Below, piece by piece: positions 26,497-35,056 of a stretch of 64,000 nucleotides of DNA. Below the pieces are notes generated by a model, which saw only the letters and a list, made by a program, of their open reading frames with translations, was not told the DNA's origin and did not search any database. The translations under genes and the position numbers were made by a program. This DNA comes from Sphingopyxis sp. PAMC25046 (GTDB lineage: Bacteria; Pseudomonadota; Alphaproteobacteria; Sphingomonadales; Sphingomonadaceae): positions 1-64,000 of the forward strand of contig NZ_CP039250.1 of assembly GCF_004795895.1 (NCBI RefSeq). Direction: 5' to 3'. The number at the start of each line of letters is the position of its first letter. Position 1 is the stretch's first letter.

Positions 26497-26823
26497 ATGC
26501 GCAACATCGTGCCAGTCTTTCTTGTAATTGCCGGGCTGGTGGGGCCGCTTGTGCTCTGGTCCGCGTCAGCCGCAGAACCGCGCGAAGGCCGGCTGACAGT
26601 TGGCGCAACGGTCGTCTCTCCGTGCTCGGTTAGGTTGCCAGCGGACGGGAGCACCCAATCCGAGATCGCGAAGCCCGCCATTTCTTGCGCCGACCATCGG
26701 CATGGAAAAGTGCATGCTGTATCCAAGACGATGCCCGTCGAACTGGACAACTCGCTGTCCGGCGATTTGGCTCCCGCGGACACGGCGAAGTTCGAGCAAA
26801 CGGTGGCAGAGGTCAGATTCTGA
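26497..26823 (+). CDS. Small secreted protein at head of the pilus locus
   Basis: 108 aa from ATG 26497 (GGGGG upstream). A signal peptide (MRNIVPVFLVIAGLVGPLVLWSASAAEP) precedes GRLTVGATVVSPCSVRLP, which resembles the first strand of spore-coat-U pilins. The rest lacks the usual domain end. It carries two more cysteines. It may be a diverged or truncated pilin-like subunit. Confidence in expression is moderate. Confidence 0.55.
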   Translation: MRNIVPVFLVIAGLVGPLVLWSASAAEPREGRLTVGATVVSPCSVRLPADGSTQSEIAKPAISCADHRHGKVHAVSKTMPVELDNSLSGDLAPADTAKFEQTVAEVRF

Positions 26824-26992
26824 CTGTCTCTGTCTACCTAAATATCGATAAAGGTTAACAAAATTTACTATGCTTGGTCGGCGAACCGTGCATCGGCCAC
26901 GACGAATTCGACTCCTCTCGGTTGTATTCGACCAAGGCGACTGACATGCTTTTTGCGCATGGGGACGAGGGATAACCGGTAAGGAGACTCCC

Positions 26993-27493
26993 ATGTCGCT
27001 GCGCAATCAAGTTTCGTCCCTTGGTCTTGTTGTTACGGGTTTTTTCATGGCTGGGGTCGCGCATGCGCAGACGGCGACGACGACCTTCCCAGTCACGGCG
27101 AATGTTCTCACCTCCTGTTCGGTTTCGGCCAATCCGCTGGCCTTCGGCAGCTATGATCCGACAGCGACGGCGCCGCTCGATGCGACAACGACGCTTTCGG
27201 TGCTCTGCACGGTCGGCACCTCTTTCACGGTGGGACTCAATGCGGGCACGGCGCCGGGCGCGACCGTCACGACACGTCAGATGACCAATGGCGCGAGCGC
27301 GCTGAATTACGCTCTTTATCAGGGAGCCGCGCGCACCACGATCTGGGGCAATACGCCGGGTACCAATACGCCGCCGCCGACGACGGCGTTGGCAACCCCA
27401 TCGACGCTAACTGTCTACGGGCGCGTCCCGCCGAGCCAGAACGTGCCGGCGGGCGGCTACTCGGATACCATCACGGTAACGGTCAACTATTAG
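26993..27493 (+). CDS. Spore coat U (SCPU) domain pilin, Csu type
   Basis: 166 aa with signal peptide (cleavage after AHA) and the SCPU pattern: FPVTANVLTSCSVSANPLAFGSYDP, ALYQGAARTTIWGN and the final VPAGGYSDTITVTVNY. The last strand is the donor/chaperone-binding strand. It is probably the main subunit of an archaic chaperone-usher pilus used in surface attachment. AGGAG precedes the ATG. Confidence 0.88.
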   Translation: MSLRNQVSSLGLVVTGFFMAGVAHAQTATTTFPVTANVLTSCSVSANPLAFGSYDPTATAPLDATTTLSVLCTVGTSFTVGLNAGTAPGATVTTRQMTNGASALNYALYQGAARTTIWGNTPGTNTPPPTTALATPSTLTVYGRVPPSQNVPAGGYSDTITVTVNY

Positions 27494-27502
27494 GCTGCTG
27501 CA

Positions 27503-28240
27503 GTGCGCGCAGTCACTCGTTTGATCCTCGCCATTGGCTTTGCGTCATTGGCTTCCACTGCTCTGGCGGCGGGGTCCCTGCGCCTCTACCCGGTGCGTAT
27601 CGAGCTGTCGGAAGGCGAGAGTGTCCAGATGATGACGATTACAAACGACGGCGACGAGACGACGCGACTGCAATTGCGCGTGTTCGGTTGGCGGCATGTC
27701 GGCGGTGAAGATGTGCTTGAAGAAACGCGTGATATCCTCGCCAATCCCGGATTGTTCGAGGTCAAGCCCGGGGGCACGCAAATCGCGCGCTTCGGTCTGC
27801 GCACCGCACCGGAGGCCACGGAAAAATCCTACCGCGTCCTCCTTGAGGAAGTGCCGATAGGGCGCCCCTCAACGCCGGGAGAAGTGAGGACGCTGCTGCG
27901 CATCAGCGTTCCGATCTTCGTGCCGCCGGCCGCTCCCAGGGTGCAACTATCGTGGCAGGCGGCGCGCGCCGCAGATGGCGGCATAGCGCTCCAAATCCGA
28001 AACTCGGGTAATGTCCATGTGCAGCTCAACCGGCTTTCGCTTAGCCGCCCCGGCGGCACGAGCCTCGCTAGCGAAGACATGTCGGTCTATATTCTGCCCG
28101 GACAAAGCGCAGCGGTAGCCCTCAAGACCTCGGCGCCCGTGCGTGTCGGAGAGGTGCTAAAACTCGGCGCCATGACAGATCAGGGCGAACGGTCGATCGA
28201 CCTTTCCGTGGAAGCGGCAACGCGTGAAGCGCGGCCCTAG
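27503..28240 (+). CDS. Periplasmic pilus chaperone (PapD-like, CsuC type)
   Basis: 245 aa, GTG start, signal peptide ending TALAAG. Two Ig-like domains: LRLYPVRIELSEGESVQMMTITNDGDETTRLQLRVFGW is the classical first domain, then VLLEEVP and LRISVPIFVPP, the loop and strand that hold pilin subunits. It lies 9 nt after the pilin and overlaps the usher by 17 nt. Confidence 0.9.
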   Translation: MRAVTRLILAIGFASLASTALAAGSLRLYPVRIELSEGESVQMMTITNDGDETTRLQLRVFGWRHVGGEDVLEETRDILANPGLFEVKPGGTQIARFGLRTAPEATEKSYRVLLEEVPIGRPSTPGEVRTLLRISVPIFVPPAAPRVQLSWQAARAADGGIALQIRNSGNVHVQLNRLSLSRPGGTSLASEDMSVYILPGQSAAVALKTSAPVRVGEVLKLGAMTDQGERSIDLSVEAATREARP

Positions 28241-30545
28241 CCTGATCATGGGCGCGCTCTGCCTCCTTGGTCATGGCTCGGATGGGAGGGCGCAGCCGCC
28301 CGGCTTCCTGCCAGTTGCCCGGGGCGCGGAGACCGCTGACGCGCTGATGCTCGTCGAAGTCGTGATCAACGACGTTGCGCAACCCGGCCTCTTTCTGATC
28401 GCGCGCCGCGACGATGGATTTTGGGCGCGCCCCGACGATCTCGACAGCTGGCGTATTGTCCGGCCGGCAGCTGAAGCCATTCAGCTCGACGGCGAAACGA
28501 TGCTACCGCTGTCGGCCATCAAGGGCCTCGTCGCCACCTTCGATGATGCGCGGCAGCGCCTCTTGCTCTCGGTCGCCGACGACAGCCTGATCCGTCAGCG
28601 GATCGCCGTGGCCTCGGGCCGGATCCGGCCGACGCCGGGGGCGTTCGCCGCCTTCCTCAACTATGATCTCTCGCTCGAATATGACGACCGCGTGACCGGC
28701 GGCGCGTTTCTGGAGGCGGGCGTTTCGGACGACTGGGGGTTGGTGGCTGGCACGACGACCGTGGGTAATGCCAGCGGTGCCGATGGAGTTACCCGCCTCG
28801 ACAGCTATTATCTCCGCGATTTTCCCGAGCGGCTGACGCGGCTCGTCGTCGGTGACACGGTCACCGATGCGCGCGAATGGACACGCCAGATACGCTTCGG
28901 CGGGATTCGTTATGGGACCGAGTTCGGCGTCCAGCCGGGACTCGTCACCTTCCCGGTGCCCGAATTCGCCGATCGCGCGGCGGTGCCATCGAACGTCGAA
29001 CTGCTCGTCAACGACGCGCTGCGCTATCAGACGCGCGTCGGCCAAGGACCCTTCACGATCGACCAGGCACCGATCGTCACCGGAGCGGGCGAGGTCACGC
29101 TGGTGCTTCGCGATGCGCTCGGTGTCGAACGCAGAGTGCAGAGCTCCTATTATGTTAGTTCGCGCCTCCTGCGCCGCGGCCTGTCGGCCTGGTCGCTCGA
29201 AGCGGGGGCCGAACGCCGCGGCTATGGTTTTCGCAGCTTCGACTATGGCGCCGCCTTTGCTGCGGGCAGTTATCGCCGCGGTATAACGGACTGGCTCACG
29301 CTCGAAGGGCGGGCCGAAGTCAGCGAAGCGGTGCAGATGGCAGGCGCGGGCGCCAATATCGTCTGGCCGGCGATCGGCGAGTTCGGTGTCGCGGGGGCGG
29401 TGTCGCGAGGTGAAGAGGGGAAAGGGGCACTATACCGCGTTTATTACAGCCGCATATCGCCCGGCTGGAACCTTGCCGTCAGCTATCAGCGTGCGACGCG
29501 CGATTTCGACCAATTGGGAATCGATTTCGATCGCGACCGGATTACGAAGCAGTTTCAGGCAACGGCTGGCGTCTCGCTCGGCCGCTTTGGAAATGCGGCC
29601 TTGTCGTGGACCGACCTCGAATATGCCGATGGCAATCGCACGCGTGTGCTGTCGGGCAATTACAGTGTGTCGCTCGGCAATCTCGCCTATCTCAATCTTT
29701 TCGCGTTCCGGACGAGGGCGGAGAACGCGCGCTGGGAAACGACGGCGGGCATCGGCGTCACCGTGCCATTCGGGCCGCGCAGGAGCGCTTATGTGCAGGC
29801 AGACAGCCGCAACGTCCTGGCCGAGTTGAGGCAGACAGCGCCGACCGAAGGGGGATGGGGCTATCGCCTGGCAACGAGCACCGGCGAAACCGATCGCCAG
29901 CAAGCCGAGCTGAATTGGCGCGGTGATGTCGGTGAGGTCAGCCTCGAGGCAGCGCGCTTCGATGGCGATTTGGGCATTCGCGCACTCGCGAGCGGGGGGC
30001 TGCTGATTGCAGGCGAGCGCGCCTACGCAACGCGCCGGGTCGAAGACGGACTCGCGGTCGTCGAGGTGCCGGGACAGTCGGGTGTCCGCATCTATCAGGA
30101 AAACCGGCTGGTTACGCGGACTGACGATCACGGCCGCGCCATTCTTCCCGACCTCCGGCCGTACGAGGAGAATCGGATCTCGCTCGCACCGTCCGATCTG
30201 CCGCTCGATGCGCGAATGCCCGACGATAATATTCTGGTTGTTCCGCGCTTTCGCGGTGCGGCGCGCGCGCGCTTCGGCGTCAAGCGTGACCGCCCGGCGA
30301 CGATAGTGGTCGCCATGCCCGCCGACGGTCCGGTCGAAGTCGGCGCGACTATCCTTACAAGTCTCGGCGAAAGCGCCTTCGTCGGATACGGCGGCGAAAT
30401 CTTCGTGCGCGAGACGCGCCAGGATATGACACTCGATATCGACACGGCAGAGGGCACATGCCGTGTTACCATATCGGCGAAGTTGCCCGAGGAAGTGCTT
30501 CCCCGGATCGGTCCGCTTCCGTGCCAAGCGAGGGCGGGCCAATGA
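28224..30545 (+). CDS. Outer-membrane fimbrial usher (CsuD type)
   Basis: 773 aa from GTG 28224 with a signal peptide. The N-terminal domain, a long beta-barrel (about 130-600) and a C-terminal domain (GQSGVRIYQENRLVTRTDDHGRAILPDLRPYEENRI) are in usher order. It secretes and assembles the pilus. It overlaps both neighbours, indicating tight coupling. Confidence 0.9.
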   Translation: MKRGPSLIMGALCLLGHGSDGRAQPPGFLPVARGAETADALMLVEVVINDVAQPGLFLIARRDDGFWARPDDLDSWRIVRPAAEAIQLDGETMLPLSAIKGLVATFDDARQRLLLSVADDSLIRQRIAVASGRIRPTPGAFAAFLNYDLSLEYDDRVTGGAFLEAGVSDDWGLVAGTTTVGNASGADGVTRLDSYYLRDFPERLTRLVVGDTVTDAREWTRQIRFGGIRYGTEFGVQPGLVTFPVPEFADRAAVPSNVELLVNDALRYQTRVGQGPFTIDQAPIVTGAGEVTLVLRDALGVERRVQSSYYVSSRLLRRGLSAWSLEAGAERRGYGFRSFDYGAAFAAGSYRRGITDWLTLEGRAEVSEAVQMAGAGANIVWPAIGEFGVAGAVSRGEEGKGALYRVYYSRISPGWNLAVSYQRATRDFDQLGIDFDRDRITKQFQATAGVSLGRFGNAALSWTDLEYADGNRTRVLSGNYSVSLGNLAYLNLFAFRTRAENARWETTAGIGVTVPFGPRRSAYVQADSRNVLAELRQTAPTEGGWGYRLATSTGETDRQQAELNWRGDVGEVSLEAARFDGDLGIRALASGGLLIAGERAYATRRVEDGLAVVEVPGQSGVRIYQENRLVTRTDDHGRAILPDLRPYEENRISLAPSDLPLDARMPDDNILVVPRFRGAARARFGVKRDRPATIVVAMPADGPVEVGATILTSLGESAFVGYGGEIFVRETRQDMTLDIDTAEGTCRVTISAKLPEEVLPRIGPLPCQARAGQ

Positions 30546-31042
30546 CGGAGCGCACCGTTTTTCGTGCCCTGCTTGCGATACTGCTCGTCGCCTGTCTTTA
30601 TCGTCCGGCGCCGGCTGAGGCCGCCTGCAATCCTTTATCATTTTGTACCTGCACAGTCACCGCGACCGGCGTCAGTTTCGGAACCTACGACACGCTTGCA
30701 CCAACCTCGGATGACGCCGCGGGATCGGTCCGCGTGCGTTGTACGCTGCTCGTGGCGCTCAACGGTTCATTCAACATCGATCTTAGCACGGGATCATCGG
30801 GTAATTATGCCGCCCGGACGATGCGAAGCGGCGCGCAGATACTTCCATATAATCTCTACACAAACGCAGCGCGAACGCAGGTGTGGGGGAATGGCACGGG
30901 TGGCTCGGCGCGGGTCACGCAAACTTTTTCAGGACTACTGGTGGTTGATCGAACGGTGCCTGTTTATGGGCGCATACCTTCCAGTCAGAATGTGCGAGCA
31001 GGCGCCTATAGCGATACGATCGTCGTCACAGTCACCTATTGA
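30542..31042 (+). CDS. SCPU domain tip pilin (CsuE-like)
   Basis: 166 aa, ATG overlapping the usher stop. A signal peptide (to AEA) is followed by a cysteine-rich start CNPLSFCTCTVTATGVSFGTYDTLAPTSDDAAGS and the final VRAGAYSDTIVVTVTY. Position after the usher and extra cysteines suggest the tip adhesin. Nothing is seen in the next 126 nt. Confidence 0.85.
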   Translation: MTERTVFRALLAILLVACLYRPAPAEAACNPLSFCTCTVTATGVSFGTYDTLAPTSDDAAGSVRVRCTLLVALNGSFNIDLSTGSSGNYAARTMRSGAQILPYNLYTNAARTQVWGNGTGGSARVTQTFSGLLVVDRTVPVYGRIPSSQNVRAGAYSDTIVVTVTY

Positions 31043-31168
31043 ATAGGCCGCTCTGGTGGTGGAGTGGGCGGCAGCGACAGTGTCGGCTTCCTAAGGTTCT
31101 GAGCCTAAAAGCAGCCTGACCGCTTCCGGCCAGTCCACGCCATGAGAAGCGACCGCACAAAAATTCTG

Positions 31169-31777
31169 CTAGCCCAGATCGGTCAGAAGAAACGACAGCG
31201 CAACAGCCAGCATGATCACAGCGAATACCCGCCCCACAATCTTGGTGCGCCGCGGGTCGGATAGCCATTCATGCGCCGCGCTTCCGGCGATGACTATCGA
31301 CAGGTGAATCGATGTCGCGATGGCGACGCTGACAACCGACAGGATAAGCGCAGCGCGGATGCCGAACGCCTCGCCGTTCAGGAACTGCGGCGCCACGACC
31401 AGGAAGAAGATATAAGCCTTCGGGTTGAGCAGATTGATCAAGGCGCCGGTCGCAAAGGCGCGGCGAGGCGAGCTGACCGGCCGTGTGGATCGTGATCCAT
31501 CGCCGGTGCCGCGCCATGCTTCGATAGCAAGCCACAGCATCATTGCCGCGCCGGCGAAGCGCAGGATGTTCCAGAGCTGCGGGGCAGCCTGCAGCAATGC
31601 CGCCAGCCCCAAGGCTGCCAGAACGCCGTTCGCGAGCAGGCCCAGCGCGACGCCTGCGACGGCGGACAGGCCGCAACGCCGGCCTTCGGTTGCGGCAAGC
31701 CCGGCGAGCCAGGCCATGTTCGGGCCCGGCGTCAACTCGATCAGCAGCACCGCCAGCGCAAACCCGATAATGTCCAA
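31169..31777 (-). CDS. LysE/RhtB-family amino-acid exporter
   Basis: 202 aa, TTG start at 31777 with AAGGAA upstream. The LysE signature is clear: LIELTPGPNMAWLA, then GALINLLNPKAYIFFL. Six hydrophobic helices. It exports amino acids or related metabolites, substrate unknown. It lies 18 nt after the VIT gene on the same strand. Confidence 0.88.
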   Translation of the reverse strand: MDIIGFALAVLLIELTPGPNMAWLAGLAATEGRRCGLSAVAGVALGLLANGVLAALGLAALLQAAPQLWNILRFAGAAMMLWLAIEAWRGTGDGSRSTRPVSSPRRAFATGALINLLNPKAYIFFLVVAPQFLNGEAFGIRAALILSVVSVAIATSIHLSIVIAGSAAHEWLSDPRRTKIVGRVFAVIMLAVALSFLLTDLG

Positions 31778-31795
31778 GCGCCTGTTCCTTCGCGG

Positions 31796-32488
31796 TTAGA
31801 CGGCGGTTCCGACCAGTCGTCCGATACCTGCCGTCAGCGCCATGGCGAGCGCCCCCCAGAAGACGACGCGCGCGACAGGCTTCAACGGTCTTGATCCGCC
31901 GGCGGTTGCTCCGACCCATCCGAGCAGGGCGAGAAAAAGGAGCGATGCGAACGCTTCGCCGGGAATAAGCAATCCCAAGGGAAGCAGGGCGGCCGCCAGC
32001 ACGGGGAGCAGGGCGCCCAGAGTGAAAGTACCGGCTGAGGTGAACGCGGCGGTGATCGGCCGTGCCGAGGTCATATCGGTTATATGAAGCTCGTCGCGGG
32101 CGTGGGTGCCGAGCGCATCGAACGCGGTCATCTGGATGGCGACGGTTCTCGCGACATCGGCATCGACGCCCCGCGCCCGATAGACGCCGGCAAGTTCCTC
32201 AAGTTCGGCCTCAGGGTCTGTGGCCAGTTCGAGCCGTTCGCGTTCGATGTCCGATCGCTCGGTGTCCGACTGCGAGCTCACCGAGACATATTCTCCGGCG
32301 GCCATCGACATCGCGCCTGCGACAAGCCCGGCAATTCCCGAGACAAGGATCGCGGAGCGCGGGGCCCCCGATGCGGCGACGCCCATGATGAGGCTTGCGG
32401 TCGAGACGATGCCGTCGTTGGCGCCCAGAACGGCGGCTCGCAGCCAGCCGATGCGCGACACAAGATGGCTTTCGCGGTGGCTTCTCAT
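31796..32488 (-). CDS. VIT1/CCC1-family iron/manganese transporter
   Basis: 230 aa from ATG 32488. VIT pattern: WLRAAVLGANDGIVSTASLIMGVAASG, AGAMSMAAGEYVSVSSQSD, a cytoplasmic ERERLEL helix with acidic metal-binding residues, and three further helices. Moves Fe2+ or Mn2+ out of the cytoplasm. The ATG overlaps the stop of the LuxR gene, so the two are coupled. Confidence 0.9.
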   Translation of the reverse strand: MRSHRESHLVSRIGWLRAAVLGANDGIVSTASLIMGVAASGAPRSAILVSGIAGLVAGAMSMAAGEYVSVSSQSDTERSDIERERLELATDPEAELEELAGVYRARGVDADVARTVAIQMTAFDALGTHARDELHITDMTSARPITAAFTSAGTFTLGALLPVLAAALLPLGLLIPGEAFASLLFLALLGWVGATAGGSRPLKPVARVVFWGALAMALTAGIGRLVGTAV

Positions 32489-33024
32489 CCATTTTTCCCC
32501 TGCGGTTTGGCTTCGGCCGGTTTGATCGCGTCGCCGTCGACAAGGTCTTCGACCATCAGGGCTATCAGGCCGACTTGCGAATGCACTCCGGCCTTGGCGT
32601 AGATGCGCGCGAGCTGCGCCCGGATCGTCCCAGACGCCGCGCCGCGAAGATGCGCAATCTCGGCAGCATCGAAGCCCTTGAGCGCGAAGAGCGCGACGTC
32701 GGCCTCGGCACCGGTCAGTTGCCAGTCGAGAAATCGCTGCCGGACAAGGTCCGACATCGCGCCGCGCGCCGTTGCGACTGCGGTCTCGTCCAGCCGGGCG
32801 CGAAGGATCAGCCACCGCAGCTGCAGCGCGCCGAAGACGACCCCGGCGAGAAGCGCGACGGTCGCGCCGGTTTCGACAAGCAGGTGCATGCTCCAGCCAT
32901 CTTCGGCGAGGTCGCCAGCGACGTCGGCGATGAAGAAGATCGTCGCCAGGGCCTGGAGGATCACCAGAAAGGTGGTCACGACCGCCCGGCGTTCCAGCGA
33001 TCTTCGTCTTTCCTGCATGGCCAC
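32485..33024 (-). CDS. Membrane-anchored LuxR-type regulator
   Basis: 179 aa: two membrane helices (about 15-38 and 45-68), a short linker, and a C-terminal LuxR HTH (about 105-160; LTGAEADVALFALKGFDAAEIAHLRGAASGTIRAQLARIYAKAG). There is no receiver or sensory domain. It may be held at the membrane until a signal arrives. It is 3 nt after cytochrome b561 and coupled to the VIT gene. A set of palindromic half-sites lies upstream of the operon. Confidence 0.75.
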   Translation of the reverse strand: MAMQERRRSLERRAVVTTFLVILQALATIFFIADVAGDLAEDGWSMHLLVETGATVALLAGVVFGALQLRWLILRARLDETAVATARGAMSDLVRQRFLDWQLTGAEADVALFALKGFDAAEIAHLRGAASGTIRAQLARIYAKAGVHSQVGLIALMVEDLVDGDAIKPAEAKPQGKNG

Positions 33025-33027
33025 GGT

Positions 33028-33687
33028 TTACGCGCGCCCGGGCAACATAGCCAACAGGATTTCCCGGCCGCTGCGGCGCGTCTCGAAGGCTACCCCTGCG
33101 ATATGCAGCGCGATAAGAACGTAGAGCAGATTGACGGCCGTTTCGTGGACTTCTTCCCACACGCCGTCCTCGCGGCCTGCGCCTTCGGCCTGCTCATCGT
33201 CGTCATGATTGACCTGTTCTACGACCAGCTGCCGGCTGACCTCGCCTGACAGCGCCGGCCGATCGAGAAAGGCCGTCGAAGGAGGTCCCGCCATAGCTAT
33301 GCCGCTAGCGAGGATGACGCCGAGCATGCTCCAGATCGCATAAACCATCAACGCGCCGAGCGGGTTGTGCGAGCGATGAACCTCCTTTTTGCCGACCCTG
33401 ATATCCCGCAGGTGAGCAAGAGCTCGCCGGGGGCTAGGGGGAAAGGCCGAGAAGCGAGCCTCGGGCGGTCCTATCATTCCCCACAGCAGGCGAAGCGCGA
33501 GGATGGCGGCCAGTCCATAGCCGACCCATGTATGCACGCCAGACCCTTCTTCGGTGAACAGCGCGTTTGCGATGATGGCGGTCACGATCGACCAGTGGGT
33601 TATTTTCACGACAGGGTCCCAGCTACGACGCGAGCGAACCGGTTTGTCTGCAAATTCTTCGGAATCGAAACGGGGCGAGATAGACAT
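33028..33687 (-). CDS. Cytochrome b561-type membrane protein
   Basis: 219 aa of the Ni/Fe-hydrogenase-type cytochrome b family: WDPVVKITHWSIVTAIIANALF gives the first haem histidine, LGALMVYAIWSMLGVILASGI and LLYVLIALHIAGVAFETRRSG the later ones. An acidic insert (NHDDDEQAEGAGRED) lies before the last helix. It transfers electrons in the inner membrane; the partner is unknown. ATG has AAGGAAAA upstream. Confidence 0.88.
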   Translation of the reverse strand: MSISPRFDSEEFADKPVRSRRSWDPVVKITHWSIVTAIIANALFTEEGSGVHTWVGYGLAAILALRLLWGMIGPPEARFSAFPPSPRRALAHLRDIRVGKKEVHRSHNPLGALMVYAIWSMLGVILASGIAMAGPPSTAFLDRPALSGEVSRQLVVEQVNHDDDEQAEGAGREDGVWEEVHETAVNLLYVLIALHIAGVAFETRRSGREILLAMLPGRA

Positions 33688-33752
33688 GGTCTTTTCCTTC
33701 GTTATTTGAAGGATCTGACCATCGTCAAAGCCGCCTAGCCATCGGCGAACCG

Positions 33753-33784
33753 CTTATGAGCGCAGGCATAAGCATCTGCTTATG
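33753..33784. promoter_or_regulatory. Triple half-site palindrome upstream of cytochrome b561
   Basis: CTTATG-N8-CATAAG-N6-CTTATG: three perfect copies of one hexamer in alternating orientation, 66 nt before the cytochrome b561 start. A dimeric regulator site is likely. The remaining bases to 33950 show no gene. Confidence 0.5.
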
Positions 33785-33950
33785 TCGAGGGCGTCATGGG
33801 GCGCAATAGATCTGCGACGCTTTGTCCGCTTCGCGCCTGTGGCTCCCCAAAGCGAACCGTCGCTTCTCGGCCCAGGGCGGCTGGCGGCCGGCCTCTAATT
33901 CGACGATGTCATTATCGCCCGCCGCAGTCATCGACGTCTGGAACGGGCAA

Positions 33951-34061
33951 TTATCCCTTCAATATGGTTCGTAATATCAGGCCCAGTGCGGTCAGCGCCG
34001 AGACGCTGGCTGCCCAAATGCCGACGAACCAGGCGAGCTTGCGAAGTGTGGCCTTCGTCAA
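33951..34061 (-). CDS. DUF2474-type small subunit of cytochrome bd oxidase
   Basis: 36 aa, TTG start at 34061 overlapping the cydB stop (TTGA). One membrane helix (LAWFVGIWAASVSALTALGL) flanked by basic residues. DUF2474 proteins follow cioAB/cydAB in many proteobacteria and resemble CydX in role. Too short for automatic gene calls. Confidence 0.75.
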   Translation of the reverse strand: MTKATLRKLAWFVGIWAASVSALTALGLILRTILKG

Positions 34062-35056
34062 TGATAGCCATCCTGTCCGACCTTGCCGCGAAACACCCAA
34101 TAGGACCATGCGGTATAGGCAAGAATGATGGGTACCATGATCGCGGCGCCAACGAGCATGAAGACTTGGCTGCGATGCGGAGCGGCCGCGTCCCAAATCG
34201 TGACGCGCGCCGGGATCACGTCGGGCCAGATCGAGACGCCGAGACCGACGAGGCAGAGCCCAAAGAGCGTAAGAGCCCAGAGAAACGGTTGTGCGTCGCG
34301 TTTCAGGCGGAGGCTGCGATAGAAGAGGAAGGTGACGATGACCGTCGCCAGCGGCACTTGCGCGGTCGCAAGCACGCCAGGATAGCTCAGCCACCGTTGA
34401 TGATATTGCGCCTCCAGCGTCAGCGTGGCGAAGCTGATCGCGCCGATCATGATGAGCAGCAGGATGCCGAGCCGCCCGGCGTAGGTCACGGCCTGACGCT
34501 GTAGCGCGTCTTCGGTCTTCCAGTTGAGCCAGCATGCGCCCAAGAGGGCGTAGCCCACAACCAGCCCGACACCCGTCAGCAGGCTGAATGGCGACAGCCA
34601 CTCCCACCACCCACCGGCGTAGGCGCGGCCCTTGACGGTGATGCCCTGAAGCAGCGCACCGAGGGCGATGCCTTGCGCGAAGGTCGCGACGATGGAGCCG
34701 AGCGTGAAGGCGCGATCCCAGAACGCGCGGTGCGCCGGGTCGCGCCAGCGAAACTCGAACGCCACGCCGCGAAAGACGAGGCCGAGCAACATGGCGATCA
34801 TCGGCGCATAGAGCGCGGGAAGAACGATCGCATAGGCAAGTGGAAATGCCGCGAGGAGTCCGCCGACGCCCATGACGAGCCATGTCTCATTGCCGTCCCA
34901 CACCGGCGCGATGCTGTTCATCGCTGTGTCGCGATCCTTGCCTACCTTAAAGAAGGGAAACAGGATGCCGATGCCGAGATCGAAGCCGTCCATCACGACA
35001 TAGGCGATGATCGCGAAGCCGATGATGCAGGCCCAGATAATCGTCAGGTCGATCAT
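34058..35056 (-). CDS. cydB: Cytochrome bd ubiquinol oxidase subunit II
   Basis: 332 aa, ATG overlapping the cydA stop. It begins MIDLTIIWACIIGFAIIAYVVMDGFDLGIGIL and has PVWDGNETWLVMGVGGLLAAFPLAYA and the FRGVAFEFRWRDPAHR block, typical of CydB/CioB, with about eight helices. It supports the haem-bearing subunit I. Confidence 0.93.
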   Translation of the reverse strand: MIDLTIIWACIIGFAIIAYVVMDGFDLGIGILFPFFKVGKDRDTAMNSIAPVWDGNETWLVMGVGGLLAAFPLAYAIVLPALYAPMIAMLLGLVFRGVAFEFRWRDPAHRAFWDRAFTLGSIVATFAQGIALGALLQGITVKGRAYAGGWWEWLSPFSLLTGVGLVVGYALLGACWLNWKTEDALQRQAVTYAGRLGILLLIMIGAISFATLTLEAQYHQRWLSYPGVLATAQVPLATVIVTFLFYRSLRLKRDAQPFLWALTLFGLCLVGLGVSIWPDVIPARVTIWDAAAPHRSQVFMLVGAAIMVPIILAYTAWSYWVFRGKVGQDGYH

